The notes: generated from the letters alone by a model not told the origin. Counted from the stretch's first letter, positions 1-6,391 are shown. The stretch: 7,120 nt of DNA from an uncultured Clostridia bacterium (GCA_904420155.1 CAJFUH010000085.1:1-7120); one strand, 5' to 3'. Made by a program: numbers and translations.

Positions 1-500
1 CAACAAAAAGGAAACGAAAGAAAAGGTTTTCACAAAAGAAAACTTTGGGCGGGGGTGAGCGCAAGGGGAAGATGGAAGCAGCAAGCCTCATCAAAAGGGA
101 TGATTAGGTCCCTGCCGTATCGCAATTGTCATCCCTTTTGCGATAGATTTCTGTAGGGAGCAGGAATCGCGTTTTGGAAGCGCAGCGGACATGCAAGCGG
201 TTCCCAGGCCCTTTTCTTGCTTCCTTCTTTTGGGCTGGTGGGTTAAACTTTCCAGTGAAAACGCGGGCGCTCTCGCCACATTCCCAGAACAGCCCTGTGC
301 GCGTTGTGCCCGCCGCAGGCGTGCCACCGCGGTATGAGCGGCGGAGATAGAAGAAAAAGAATCTACGGTAACCATAGGTTGGGAAACCAACAAAAAGTCC
401 TTTTCAAAAAATTCGCAACAAATATCAAAACAATCCCTACGGAAACCAACAAAAAGTTTTTTATAAAAAAATGGAAGACGCTCTGAACCCGGCTCCATTA
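1..500. repeat. Structured, repeat-bearing intergenic element without a convincing gene
   Basis: This stretch carries no ORF that I accept as a gene. It has several inverted repeats: AAGGTTTTC/GAAAACTTT (23-31 with 38-46, one G-T pair), AAAAGGGATGA/TCATCCCTTTT (93-103 with 129-139), TATCGCAA/TTGCGATA (118-125 with 138-145), ACGCG/CGCGT (261-265 with 300-304) and CCGCCGC/GCGGCGG (310-316 with 338-344). The word CAACAAAAAG occurs at 1-10, 388-397 and 447-456. The GC-rich middle (about 170-345) is flanked by A-rich ends. The element sits downstream of the leftward mutase gene and may continue past the window's left edge. My inference is an interspersed non-coding repeat or structured RNA element. 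The alternative is the decayed remains of a mobile element. The leftward ORF through it (498-91) is discussed among the rejected items. Confidence 0.45.
382..457 (+). repeat. Pair of 17-bp direct repeats
   Basis: GGAAACCAACAAAAAGT occurs exactly at 382-398 and again at 441-457, 59 bp apart start to start. The second copy is preceded by CTACGG, and a degenerate relative, CTACGGTAACCA, lies at 364-375. The first ten bases of the window repeat the core CAACAAAAAG. There are too few copies, and they are too short, for a CRISPR array. They may be sub-repeats at the end of a larger interspersed element. Confidence 0.6.
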
Positions 501-571
501 CCTACTACGGGAAGGAAGCCTTAAACATGAGTATCTTTTTGCCAACAGACGAGCGGCATATCGGTATGGGA

Positions 572-2101
572 CTATTCTGCCAAAGCCTTTTCTACCGGGG
601 AAATATCGATTCCCTTTGCGCTTTTTAGGAATGCATATAATTCTTGTAAAATAACTTGTACGCCTCCCTGGCTGTCGCTCTCCACATTGAGGGGCAAAAT
701 GGGATCATGTACGCTCAGCCGCAGTAAAAACCATCCATCCCCATGTTCCTTGTCGAAGGATACCCGGAGTCCCTCCCGGTTGTCGGGAGCGATGTTCCAA
801 TGAGGTTGCGATTCGGCATATTGCTCCAGTTGATCAATCACTGCCTGGCCGCAGGCCCGGAAATCTTCTTCTAAAATAGGCATCCGCACTTCCCGGCTTT
901 CCACCGGCTCACTGAGGTTGGAGATCAGATCTTCCAGGGTTTTGCCTTGCTTTTTCAGTTGGGCCATCTTAATGATAATTTTCGTCACCAGGTAAGCCCC
1001 GTCATCCAGGAAATAATTTTCCCGCAGGGCGGCGTGGCCGGAGGTCTCAATGGCCAATGGACAGTTGACGCCCTCTTTATTCAGGCGGAGCGCCTCGTTG
1101 ATGACATTTTTATAGCCGCGCTGGAACCGATGATGAACCCCGCCTAAATCTTTTTCAATAAAAGTCTTCAGCCCGCTGGAAGTGATGGAATCCGTAACGA
1201 TGGTGCCGCCCTCATTTCCTTCTAAGGCGATGGCGGCGGCGACCGCCACCAGACGGTTGCGGTTCAGCTCGCGGCCCTGTGCGTCCACGGCGCCCCCGCG
1301 GTCCACATCGGTATCAAAAATTACGCCCAAATCGGCCTTGGCTTTTACGGTAGCTTCGCAGATAGAACGCATGGCTTCCTCGTCTTCGGGATTGGGAATA
1401 TGATTGGGGAACATCCCGTCCGGATTTAAGAACTGGCTGCCACTAATATCGGCGCCCAGTGGCTGCAATACGCCCTGTGCATAAAATCCCCCCACGCCGT
1501 TGCCGGCGTCTACCACAATATGGAATCCGGAAAGGGGATGCTCATAATCTTCCGCCTGTACCCCCTTACAGATCATATCCCGCAGATGCTGGGCATACTG
1601 CTTCATATAGGGCACAACCCGCACTTTTCCCACCCGGTCCGTCTCCGGCGCCTGGTCGTTTTGGGCGTAGGCCAATAATTGTTCAATGTCGCTGCCCTCC
1701 AGCCCGCCGTCCCGGGTAAAGAATTTCAAGCCGTTTCGGAAATAAGGATGGTGGCTGGCGGTGATCTGTACCGCGCCGTCACAGTTTAGATCGATGGTAG
1801 TCATAAACATGGATGGGGTGGACGCCAAACCGCAGTCGATCACTTGGCATCCGGCTTCCGTCAAGCCGCGCAGCGCCACCATGCGGATACGCGGGCCGGA
1901 AATACGGGAATCCCTGCCGACAGAGACAGTCAGCTCTTGATTGCTTTTTCCGGTCTTTTCCATCAGCCACAGTACAAATCCCCGCACAATGCGTTCTACC
2001 GCTTCGTCAGTGAGATTGACCTCTTGTCCTTCCACCCCTTCTGTGGCAACGCCGCGGATATCCGTACCGCTCTTTAAGCTTTTCCATTTTTTATCCAGCA
2101 T
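572..2101 (-). CDS. Phosphoglucomutase/phosphomannomutase family protein
   Basis: This 509-residue protein belongs to the alpha-D-phosphohexomutase superfamily, cytoplasmic enzymes that interconvert hexose 6-phosphates and 1-phosphates through a phosphoserine. All four signature regions are present: the catalytic loop TASHHP with Ser116, the metal loop DTDVDR (Asp263, Asp265, Asp267), the substrate loop ETSGH (residues 352-356) followed by ENYFLDDGAYL, and the C-terminal phosphate-binding loop around RLSVHDP (461-467). GYK at 329-331 fits the other sugar-contact region. The length suits the roughly 500-residue branch of the family. I chose the ATG at 2101 because AGGAGG lies seven bases upstream. 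A start at 2143 would add 14 residues with no ribosome site. It is transcribed alone from a good promoter, divergent from the ABC gene. The true substrate (glucose, mannose or glucosamine phosphate) cannot be decided from motifs alone. No clear terminator was seen after the stop. Confidence 0.93.
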   Translation of the reverse strand: MLDKKWKSLKSGTDIRGVATEGVEGQEVNLTDEAVERIVRGFVLWLMEKTGKSNQELTVSVGRDSRISGPRIRMVALRGLTEAGCQVIDCGLASTPSMFMTTIDLNCDGAVQITASHHPYFRNGLKFFTRDGGLEGSDIEQLLAYAQNDQAPETDRVGKVRVVPYMKQYAQHLRDMICKGVQAEDYEHPLSGFHIVVDAGNGVGGFYAQGVLQPLGADISGSQFLNPDGMFPNHIPNPEDEEAMRSICEATVKAKADLGVIFDTDVDRGGAVDAQGRELNRNRLVAVAAAIALEGNEGGTIVTDSITSSGLKTFIEKDLGGVHHRFQRGYKNVINEALRLNKEGVNCPLAIETSGHAALRENYFLDDGAYLVTKIIIKMAQLKKQGKTLEDLISNLSEPVESREVRMPILEEDFRACGQAVIDQLEQYAESQPHWNIAPDNREGLRVSFDKEHGDGWFLLRLSVHDPILPLNVESDSQGGVQVILQELYAFLKSAKGIDISPVEKALAE

Positions 2102-2108
2102 GCTCATT

Positions 2109-2114
2109 CCTCCT
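2109..2114 (-). promoter_or_regulatory. Ribosome binding site deciding the mutase start
   Basis: AGGAGG on the minus strand ends seven bases before the ATG at 2101-2099. It overlaps the coding sequence of the longer in-frame reading from 2143, which argues for the shorter protein. Confidence 0.85.
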
Positions 2115-2218
2115 GATAGGTCCTTTTCCGCCTCAACTTTCAAAAAAATTTTTATAGGACGGAACGCTTTTTCTATTGTCCGTTTTGATCGGATGTTATC
2201 GAATCTGCCGATGCTTTT

Positions 2219-2247
2219 ATTATATCCTAATCCCCGCTTCTTGTCAT
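2219..2247 (-). promoter_or_regulatory. Sigma-A type promoter for the mutase gene
   Basis: On the minus strand the -35 box is ATGACA (2247-2242), the spacer is 17 bases and the -10 box is a perfect TATAAT (2224-2219). Transcription would start near 2212, leaving a leader of about 110 bases. That leader contains a weak hairpin (ACGGA/TCCGT) but nothing I recognise as a riboswitch. Confidence 0.7.
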
Positions 2248-2267
2248 GGTTCTTTTGAATTTTTGGG

Positions 2268-2301
2268 TATACTATGTTTTGATTTTTGAATCTAAAAGGA
2301 G
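2268..2301 (+). promoter_or_regulatory. Possible -10 box and ribosome site of the ABC gene
   Basis: TATACT at 2268-2273 is a fair -10 box, but no good -35 box stands 16-18 bases upstream, so a promoter here is only suggested and may need an activator. The ribosome site AAAAGGAG at 2294-2301 lies nine bases before the ATG at 2311 and is convincing. Confidence 0.4.
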
Positions 2302-2310
2302 TGGGTTCCC

Positions 2311-2997
2311 ATGGGGCATTTAATTGAACTAAAGGATATTTATAAAATTTACCGGACAGGGGACGCGGAGGTCCATGCTTTGGACGGCGTCAGCCTGGAG
2401 ATTGACAATGGGGAATTCGTATCCATTGTAGGGCAGTCGGGATCCGGAAAATCCACGCTGATGAACCTGCTGGGATGTCTGGATACCCCAACGATGGGAA
2501 CGTATCTGCTGGACGGCGTAGACGTCTCTACCATGAGCGATAACCGGCTTTCCGATATCCGCAACCGGCGCATTGGATTCATCTTCCAGGGGTTTAACCT
2601 GATCTCCAGCCTCAACGCCATAGAAAATGTGGAACTTCCTTTGATTTATCGGAAAATGGAGCGCAAGGAACGAAAAAAGCTGGTATATCAATCTTTAAGC
2701 CGCGTAGGGCTAAAAAAGAGGATGCGCCACCGCCCATCGGAAATGTCCGGAGGCCAGCAGCAAAGGGTAGCCATTGCGCGGGCCATTGCCGCAAGCCCTC
2801 CGATTATTTTCGCAGATGAACCCACAGGAAACCTGGATTCCAAATCGGGGGAAGAAGTGATCCGTATTTTGAGGGAATTAAATCAGGAGGGCCGTACCGT
2901 GATTTTGATTACCCATGACAATGGGATTGCCCGCCGCTGCGACCGGGTGATCCACATTCATGACGGAAAAATTACTTTGGACGAACGTTTGGCTTGA
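2311..2997 (+). CDS. ABC transporter ATP-binding protein, MacB/LolD type
   Basis: This 228-residue protein is a complete nucleotide-binding subunit, which hydrolyses ATP on the cytoplasmic face to drive a membrane partner. Visible motifs are Walker A GQSGSGKST (41-49), the Q-loop at Gln93 in FQGFNLI, signature MSGGQQQR (145-152), Walker B IIFADEP (165-171), the D-loop GNLD (173-176) and the H-loop His202. The sequence style (RTGDAEVHALDGVSLEI near the start, NAIENVELPLIY in the middle) is that of ATPases paired with FtsX-like permeases, as in MacB, LolD, YtrE and bacitracin-resistance type exporters. No permease gene follows: about 60 bases downstream comes a hairpin and then a new promoter. 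The partner must be encoded elsewhere or have been lost. The substrate is unknown. The start is supported by AAAAGGAG nine bases upstream. Confidence 0.93.
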   Translation: MGHLIELKDIYKIYRTGDAEVHALDGVSLEIDNGEFVSIVGQSGSGKSTLMNLLGCLDTPTMGTYLLDGVDVSTMSDNRLSDIRNRRIGFIFQGFNLISSLNAIENVELPLIYRKMERKERKKLVYQSLSRVGLKKRMRHRPSEMSGGQQQRVAIARAIAASPPIIFADEPTGNLDSKSGEEVIRILRELNQEGRTVILITHDNGIARRCDRVIHIHDGKITLDERLA

Positions 2998-3009
2998 GAG
3001 GGATGTTTC

Positions 3010-3036
3010 AGATCCGGTTTGAACGGATTTTCTTTT
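3010..3036 (+). terminator. Probable intrinsic terminator after the ABC gene
   Basis: AGATCCG (3010-3016) pairs with CGGATTT (3024-3030) with one G-T pair and a seven-base loop. The T-rich run TTTTCTTTT overlaps the 3' arm. The stem is short, so the strength is probably moderate. Confidence 0.5.
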
Positions 3037-3057
3037 CCCTATTCCGGACAAACCTGA

Positions 3058-3087
3058 TTGACAGGCAACGTTTTCCTGATATATAAT
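3058..3087 (+). promoter_or_regulatory. Strong sigma-A promoter for the 86-residue protein
   Basis: A perfect TTGACA (3058-3063), an 18-base spacer and a perfect TATAAT (3082-3087) predict a start near 3094 and a leader of roughly 70 bases. Among the promoters in this window it is the closest to consensus, so the small protein is likely well expressed. Confidence 0.82.
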
Positions 3088-3165
3088 AAATCTGCCAAGC
3101 TTTATGCTGGCGCCGCCTTAGTTCCCGTGACATACGTGGCATATCACGTTAAAGGAGGAATTTTT

Positions 3166-3426
3166 ATGAGTCCTATGATTGAATTGCACAATGTAGACGT
3201 ACCCTCTTTTTTGTCTGTGCTGGACAGCTGCGAAGGCAATGTCTATCTGGTAACCCGTGAAGGAGACCATTTGAACCTGAAGAGCAAACTGTGCCAGTTA
3301 GTAGGGTTGACACAGCTGATCGAGGGCGGAAAGATTGCAGAAGCTTATATTGTCTGTGAAAATCCCAGCGACGAGAGCAAATTGTTCCGGTTTAACCTGC
3401 TGGGGGATACCGGAGAGAAAAAATAA
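3166..3426 (+). CDS. Conserved small clostridial protein of unknown function
   Basis: This is an 86-residue, probably cytoplasmic protein without a signal peptide, membrane segment, metal-binding cysteine pattern or known catalytic motif. The middle, NVYLVTREGDHLNLKSKL (25-42), and the following helical stretch resemble a family of short clostridial proteins of about 80-90 residues. As I recall, database entries of that family sometimes carry the unhelpful name 'polyA polymerase'. I would not infer that activity, because the protein is far too small and lacks nucleotidyltransferase motifs. The ATG at 3166 is chosen because AAAGGAGG stands just upstream (3151-3158), while an upstream in-frame extension from 3058 runs through the promoter. 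It is a single-gene unit, bounded by a near-consensus promoter and a strong terminator. Function unknown. Confidence 0.85.
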   Translation: MSPMIELHNVDVPSFLSVLDSCEGNVYLVTREGDHLNLKSKLCQLVGLTQLIEGGKIAEAYIVCENPSDESKLFRFNLLGDTGEKK

Positions 3427-3442
3427 AAAAATTGGTAAGCGG

Positions 3443-3477
3443 AACCGGCGTCGTCATACGATGTCGGTTTTGTTTTT
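3443..3477 (+). terminator. Strong intrinsic terminator after the small protein gene
   Basis: AACCGGCGTCGT (3443-3454) pairs over all 12 positions (two G-T pairs) with ACGATGTCGGTT (3458-3469), leaving a three-base loop CAT. TTTTGTTTTT follows from 3468. An A-rich run precedes the stem (3420-3431), but it is separated from it. Confidence 0.88.
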
Positions 3478-3526
3478 GCCCGATATATAAGATCTTTTTA
3501 GGCCCATGCTGTTGCAGAAATGGCTG

Positions 3527-3646
3527 ATTGGATCAATACGCCGCGCCTTGATTTTTTTATGGGAATGCAGTATCCTATAAAACGTTTCTTCTCTCATAAA
3601 CAAAAGATAAAAAGGCAAAAATGAGAGAGGGATTCCTTGATCCAAT
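3527..3646. promoter_or_regulatory. Paired ATTGGATCAA sites flanking a hairpin upstream of ktrB
   Basis: ATTGGATCAA (3527-3536) recurs as its exact reverse complement TTGATCCAAT (3637-3646), exactly 110 bp apart. Between them lies a 12-bp stem (3586-3597 with 3621-3632, with G-T pairs) around a 23-base A-rich loop. A weak promoter candidate, TTGATT (3549-3554), 16 bases, TATCCT (3571-3576), lies between the two outer sites. The intergenic stretch 3427-3695 holds no gene. I read the sites as possible operators or a leader structure. No c-di-AMP riboswitch (ydaO type) consensus was recognised. Confidence 0.4.
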
Positions 3647-3678
3647 ATGAGATGAGTCCGGATTTCGATTCTGGTTGT

Positions 3679-3698
3679 AAAGAGGTTGATAGGTTTTG
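3679..3698 (+). promoter_or_regulatory. Ribosome site and TTG start of ktrB
   Basis: AAAGAGG (3679-3685) is a modest ribosome site ten bases before TTG at 3696-3698. An in-frame TAG at 3690-3692 prevents any longer reading. The first ATG in frame would remove part of the first membrane helix, so the TTG start is close to forced. Another TTG at 3714 is the only near alternative. Confidence 0.75.
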
Positions 3699-5081
3699 GA
3701 AGAGAAACATTCTTTGATCAAACGGCTGAAAAATATTTCCCCAGTCCGTTTGATCGTTTCCAGCTTTTTTATCATCATTGTTATGGGCACGCTGCTATTG
3801 ACGCTGCCTTTTTCATCCCGGGCTTTACAGCCGACCCCTTTGATTAACGCTTTCTTCACAGCGACTTCCAGCACTTGTGTCACTGGCCTTTCCGTTTATG
3901 ATACTTGGACCCACTGGTCCTATTTCGGACAAGGGGTCATTTTGATCCTGATTCAATTGGGCGGTTTGGGTCTGGTGACCTTTACCACAGGGTTTACGCT
4001 GTTTATGAGGCGGAAATTGGGCCTGCGGGATATGCAGATCGTGAAGGAATACACCAGCGGCAGTATGATGGATACGCCGCGCTTGATCCGTACGATCCTT
4101 ATCTGGACATTCTCCTGTGAGGCCGTGGGGGCCTTGCTGCTGGCGATCCGATTTATTCCCAGTTTTGGCGTGCGGGGTATTTGGATCTCCGTCTTTCTTT
4201 CCATCTCGGCCTATTGTAACGCGGGATTTGATATCCTGGGCTTCCTCAAACCTGACAGCAGCCTGACGCTGTTTGTCAATGACCCTTTGGTGTGCGTCAC
4301 GATCGCTTTGCTGATTATTATAGGCGGTATCGGGTTTATCGTTATTACGGATATTCATTCCTGGGGTTCTAAAAAATTTAAAAAGGTGGAGAACCATCCG
4401 CATCTGGCGCTGCATACGATCGTGGCGTTGGAGACTACCGTAGCTTTGCTGCTGGTGGGCACGGTCCTTTTCTTTACCTTTGAATACAACAATACTTTAG
4501 CGGATATGAATTTCTTTCAAAAGCTCCATGCTTCCTTTTTCCAATCCGCTACGGCCCGGACAGCCGGATTCGCTTCCATTGACGTAGGGCGGCAGCTGGA
4601 TATCACCAAAATGCTTACCATTGTCCTGATGTTTATCGGCGCTTCGCCCTCTTCCACCGGCGGCGGTATTAAAACCACAACCTTTGTGGTGATTATTTCC
4701 ACCGTGCTCAGCGTTTTACGGGGCAAGAATGAGACGGTCCTAAAAAAGCGCCGGGTGGACCGGACTGTTGTCTATCGTTCGTTATCCATTGTAGTATTAT
4801 CCGTGTTGGTGGTTATCATTACCACTGTGGTGATCGCTATTGCAGAATCGTCCCATAACGTTTCCGCCTTAGACGCTTTGTTTGAATCGGTGTCGGCGTT
4901 TGGTACGGTGGGGCTTACCGCCGGGATTACCCAGGGGCTGACGGTAGTTTCCAAAATAGCCCTAATTATCACCATGTTTATCGGCCGTGTAGGGCCGATT
5001 TCTCTGCTGCTGGCGCTGACCATGCACCATAATTCACGTTTGGAGACCATCCTTCCGGAAGGGAAAATTATCGTGGGATAA
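3696..5081 (+). CDS. ktrB: Potassium uptake protein, KtrB/TrkH family (membrane subunit)
   Basis: This 461-residue membrane protein of the Trk/Ktr/HKT superfamily forms the ion pathway of a Ktr-type potassium uptake system. The four filter-type loops are visible: TCVTGLSVYD (60-69), SAYCNAGFD (171-179), SATARTAGF (284-292) and SAFGTVGLT (400-408), each with the conserved glycine. GASPSSTGGGIKTTT (315-329) is the flexible intramembrane loop that gates KtrB proteins. The C-terminus ending PEGKIIVG and the overall length suit KtrB better than the longer proteobacterial TrkH. About eight to ten hydrophobic helices span the protein. The regulatory partner KtrA (an RCK-domain protein) is not adjacent on either side, so it is probably encoded elsewhere. 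Potassium against sodium preference and coupling cannot be read from sequence alone. The gene is a single unit closed by a strong terminator. Confidence 0.92.
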   Translation: MEEKHSLIKRLKNISPVRLIVSSFFIIIVMGTLLLTLPFSSRALQPTPLINAFFTATSSTCVTGLSVYDTWTHWSYFGQGVILILIQLGGLGLVTFTTGFTLFMRRKLGLRDMQIVKEYTSGSMMDTPRLIRTILIWTFSCEAVGALLLAIRFIPSFGVRGIWISVFLSISAYCNAGFDILGFLKPDSSLTLFVNDPLVCVTIALLIIIGGIGFIVITDIHSWGSKKFKKVENHPHLALHTIVALETTVALLLVGTVLFFTFEYNNTLADMNFFQKLHASFFQSATARTAGFASIDVGRQLDITKMLTIVLMFIGASPSSTGGGIKTTTFVVIISTVLSVLRGKNETVLKKRRVDRTVVYRSLSIVVLSVLVVIITTVVIAIAESSHNVSALDALFESVSAFGTVGLTAGITQGLTVVSKIALIITMFIGRVGPISLLLALTMHHNSRLETILPEGKIIVG

Positions 5082-5090
5082 CAAAACAGG

Positions 5091-5126
5091 AAAAGCTATG
5101 GCGGTTTTATGGCCCATAGCTTTTTT
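5091..5126 (+). terminator. Strong intrinsic terminator after ktrB
   Basis: AAAAGCTATGG (5091-5101) pairs perfectly with CCATAGCTTTT (5114-5124) around a 12-base loop. The T-run TTTTTT occupies 5121-5126, and the A-run on the 5' side could allow weaker termination from the other direction. Confidence 0.87.
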
Positions 5127-5251
5127 ATTTTGCTTTCCATATTTTCCGGCGTTTCTCCTGCGTATTCCTCCCGCATTTTGGATATGCTATGTATATATAC
5201 AGCTTTCTTTTACGGTTATGGAAGAAGGCGGGATGGGACAAGGAGGAAGTT

Positions 5252-6283
5252 ATGGCGGAAACAAAGGAAAAATCCAGGAAGAGAAGGATTTGGCTGTGGG
5301 TTGGGCTGGCGATTGCTGTAATATGCTTAGGCGCTTTGATTGGAGGCGGGATTGCTTATGTGGACCACCTGTTGTCCGCGCCCAACCATCTTTCCCGGGA
5401 AGATATGCCCATCTTGGATGAAACTGATATCTCCCAGATCCAGGAAGAGCCTTCAGCCGACTGGATAGAGGGTGGGGATCTCACTTTTGCGGAAAATCTC
5501 GCCAGTGATTCCCATGTGATGAACATTATGCTGTATGGATCGGATCAAAGGCCCAACACCGGCGGGCAATATGGCAATGCCGACGCCATGGTTTTACTTT
5601 CCATTGATACCAAGCATAAAAAACTGAAAATGACCTCTTTTATGAGGGATCTTTGGGTGATGGTGCCGGGAAAGCGGGAATACCGGATCAATACGGCCTA
5701 TTTATTGGGAGGGCCCCGGCTTTCCATTGAGACTGTAGAAAAGAATTTTGGGATCAAAATTGATAAATACGCTGTAGTGGATTTCCAGACGTTTCCGCAA
5801 ATCATTGACACATTAGGCGGTATTACCATTGATATTACGCAGCCGGAGGCCGACTATCTCAACGCGTTGAGGCTCACCACGGAATTTCAGCCGGGACCCT
5901 GCCATATGGACGGCGAGGTAGCGTTGGATTACGCCAGAGCCCGTAAATTAAAAGGCGATGATTTCGGACGGACCCAGCGCCATCGCACCGTATTAAGTAC
6001 CGTGATTAAACAATTCCGGTCTGCAAACCTGTCCCAGATCGCCTCTACCCTGGAGCAGATTATGCCCATGATTACCACCGACCTTACCAAAGAGGAACGG
6101 GCGCAGATGCTGCCCAATGCCATGGAATATATGAGATATGATGTTGTGGAATACCGTCTTCCCCAAGACGGCACGTTTCGGTATGCCACGTATTATTACA
6201 AGGATACCCCTATGAACGTACTGGTGATAGAAGATATGGAACAGGCCAGAAAAGAACTTCGCGCGTTTATTTATGAGGACTAA
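5252..6283 (+). CDS. LCP family (LytR-CpsA-Psr) cell-wall glycopolymer transferase
   Basis: This 343-residue protein has a short basic cytoplasmic N-terminus (KEKSRKRR), one membrane helix (about 13-35) and a large extracellular LCP domain (about 88-255). LCP enzymes move glycopolymers such as teichoic acids or capsule from an undecaprenyl carrier to peptidoglycan. Family features seen are GSDQR (96-100), NADAMVLLSID (109-119), SFMRD (129-133), RINTAY (145-150), the LGGITIDI strand (188-195), LDYARARK (225-232) and the basic DDFGRTQRHR segment (236-245), which supplies arginines for the lipid pyrophosphate. The usual SIPRD is SFMRD here, with Arg132 and Asp133 kept. The ATG at 5252 follows AAGGAGG (5240-5246). 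The longer reading from 5189 has no ribosome site and would break the topology. No C-terminal LytR_C domain is present. No polymer genes lie nearby, so the polymer is unknown. No good promoter was found in 5127-5239. Confidence 0.92.
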   Translation: MAETKEKSRKRRIWLWVGLAIAVICLGALIGGGIAYVDHLLSAPNHLSREDMPILDETDISQIQEEPSADWIEGGDLTFAENLASDSHVMNIMLYGSDQRPNTGGQYGNADAMVLLSIDTKHKKLKMTSFMRDLWVMVPGKREYRINTAYLLGGPRLSIETVEKNFGIKIDKYAVVDFQTFPQIIDTLGGITIDITQPEADYLNALRLTTEFQPGPCHMDGEVALDYARARKLKGDDFGRTQRHRTVLSTVIKQFRSANLSQIASTLEQIMPMITTDLTKEERAQMLPNAMEYMRYDVVEYRLPQDGTFRYATYYYKDTPMNVLVIEDMEQARKELRAFIYED

Positions 6284-6299
6284 AAAGCGCCGCTTTTTT
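6282..6299 (+). terminator. Weak terminator overlapping the LCP stop codon
   Basis: AAAAAGC (6282-6288) pairs with GCTTTTT (6292-6298) around a three-base loop GCC, followed by further T-rich sequence (6294-6309). The stem has only two G-C pairs and overlaps the TAA stop, so termination may be incomplete. Confidence 0.5.
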
Positions 6300-6362
6300 G
6301 CGTTTTTTCTCAAGGAAAAATAGGCCCGCCGCCATTCAATAGAAAAAAGTTATGCGAAAAGC

Positions 6363-6391
6363 TTGAAAAGACTTGTAAAACAGGGTATAAT
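6363..6391 (+). promoter_or_regulatory. Promoter of the tRNA-Arg gene
   Basis: TTGAAA (6363-6368), a 17-base spacer and a perfect TATAAT (6386-6391) place the start near 6398, about 26 bases before the mature tRNA 5' end. This is ordinary spacing for a single tRNA transcript processed by RNase P. Confidence 0.82.

Noticed and set aside
382..457. CRISPR-like repeat pair
   Set aside because: There are only two exact copies of 17 bp, no array and no cas genes.
91..498. 135-codon minus-strand ORF
   Set aside because: It has no ribosome site, biased Cys/Arg/Ser composition and no recognisable domain, and it coincides with inverted and direct repeats. It is better explained as a chance frame in a repeat element.
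527..628. 33-codon plus-strand ORF preceded by AAGGA
   Set aside because: It is mostly antisense to the 3' end of the mutase gene, with no family likeness. It is probably chance.
2102..2143. N-terminal extension of the mutase by 14 residues
   Set aside because: It runs through the AGGAGG ribosome site, and no site precedes 2143.
3058..3165. N-terminal extension of the small protein
   Set aside because: The extension coincides with the -35 and -10 boxes and the leader, and the site AAAGGAGG points to 3166.
3480..3695. c-di-AMP (ydaO) riboswitch upstream of ktrB
   Set aside because: It would make biological sense, but I could not find the conserved core sequence. A covariance-model search would settle it.
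3825..4415. 196-codon minus-strand ORF opposite ktrB
   Set aside because: It is the antisense shadow of a gene with clear KtrB motifs. Its charged, Gln/Asp/Arg-rich composition is typical of antisense to membrane helices, and no ribosome site was seen.
5170..5210. Promoter with TATATATA upstream of the LCP gene
   Set aside because: TATGTATATATAC offers several -10-like registers, but none has a fitting -35 box at the right distance.
5189..5251. N-terminal extension of the LCP protein
   Set aside because: No ribosome site upstream, and AAGGAGG stands immediately before the ATG at 5252.
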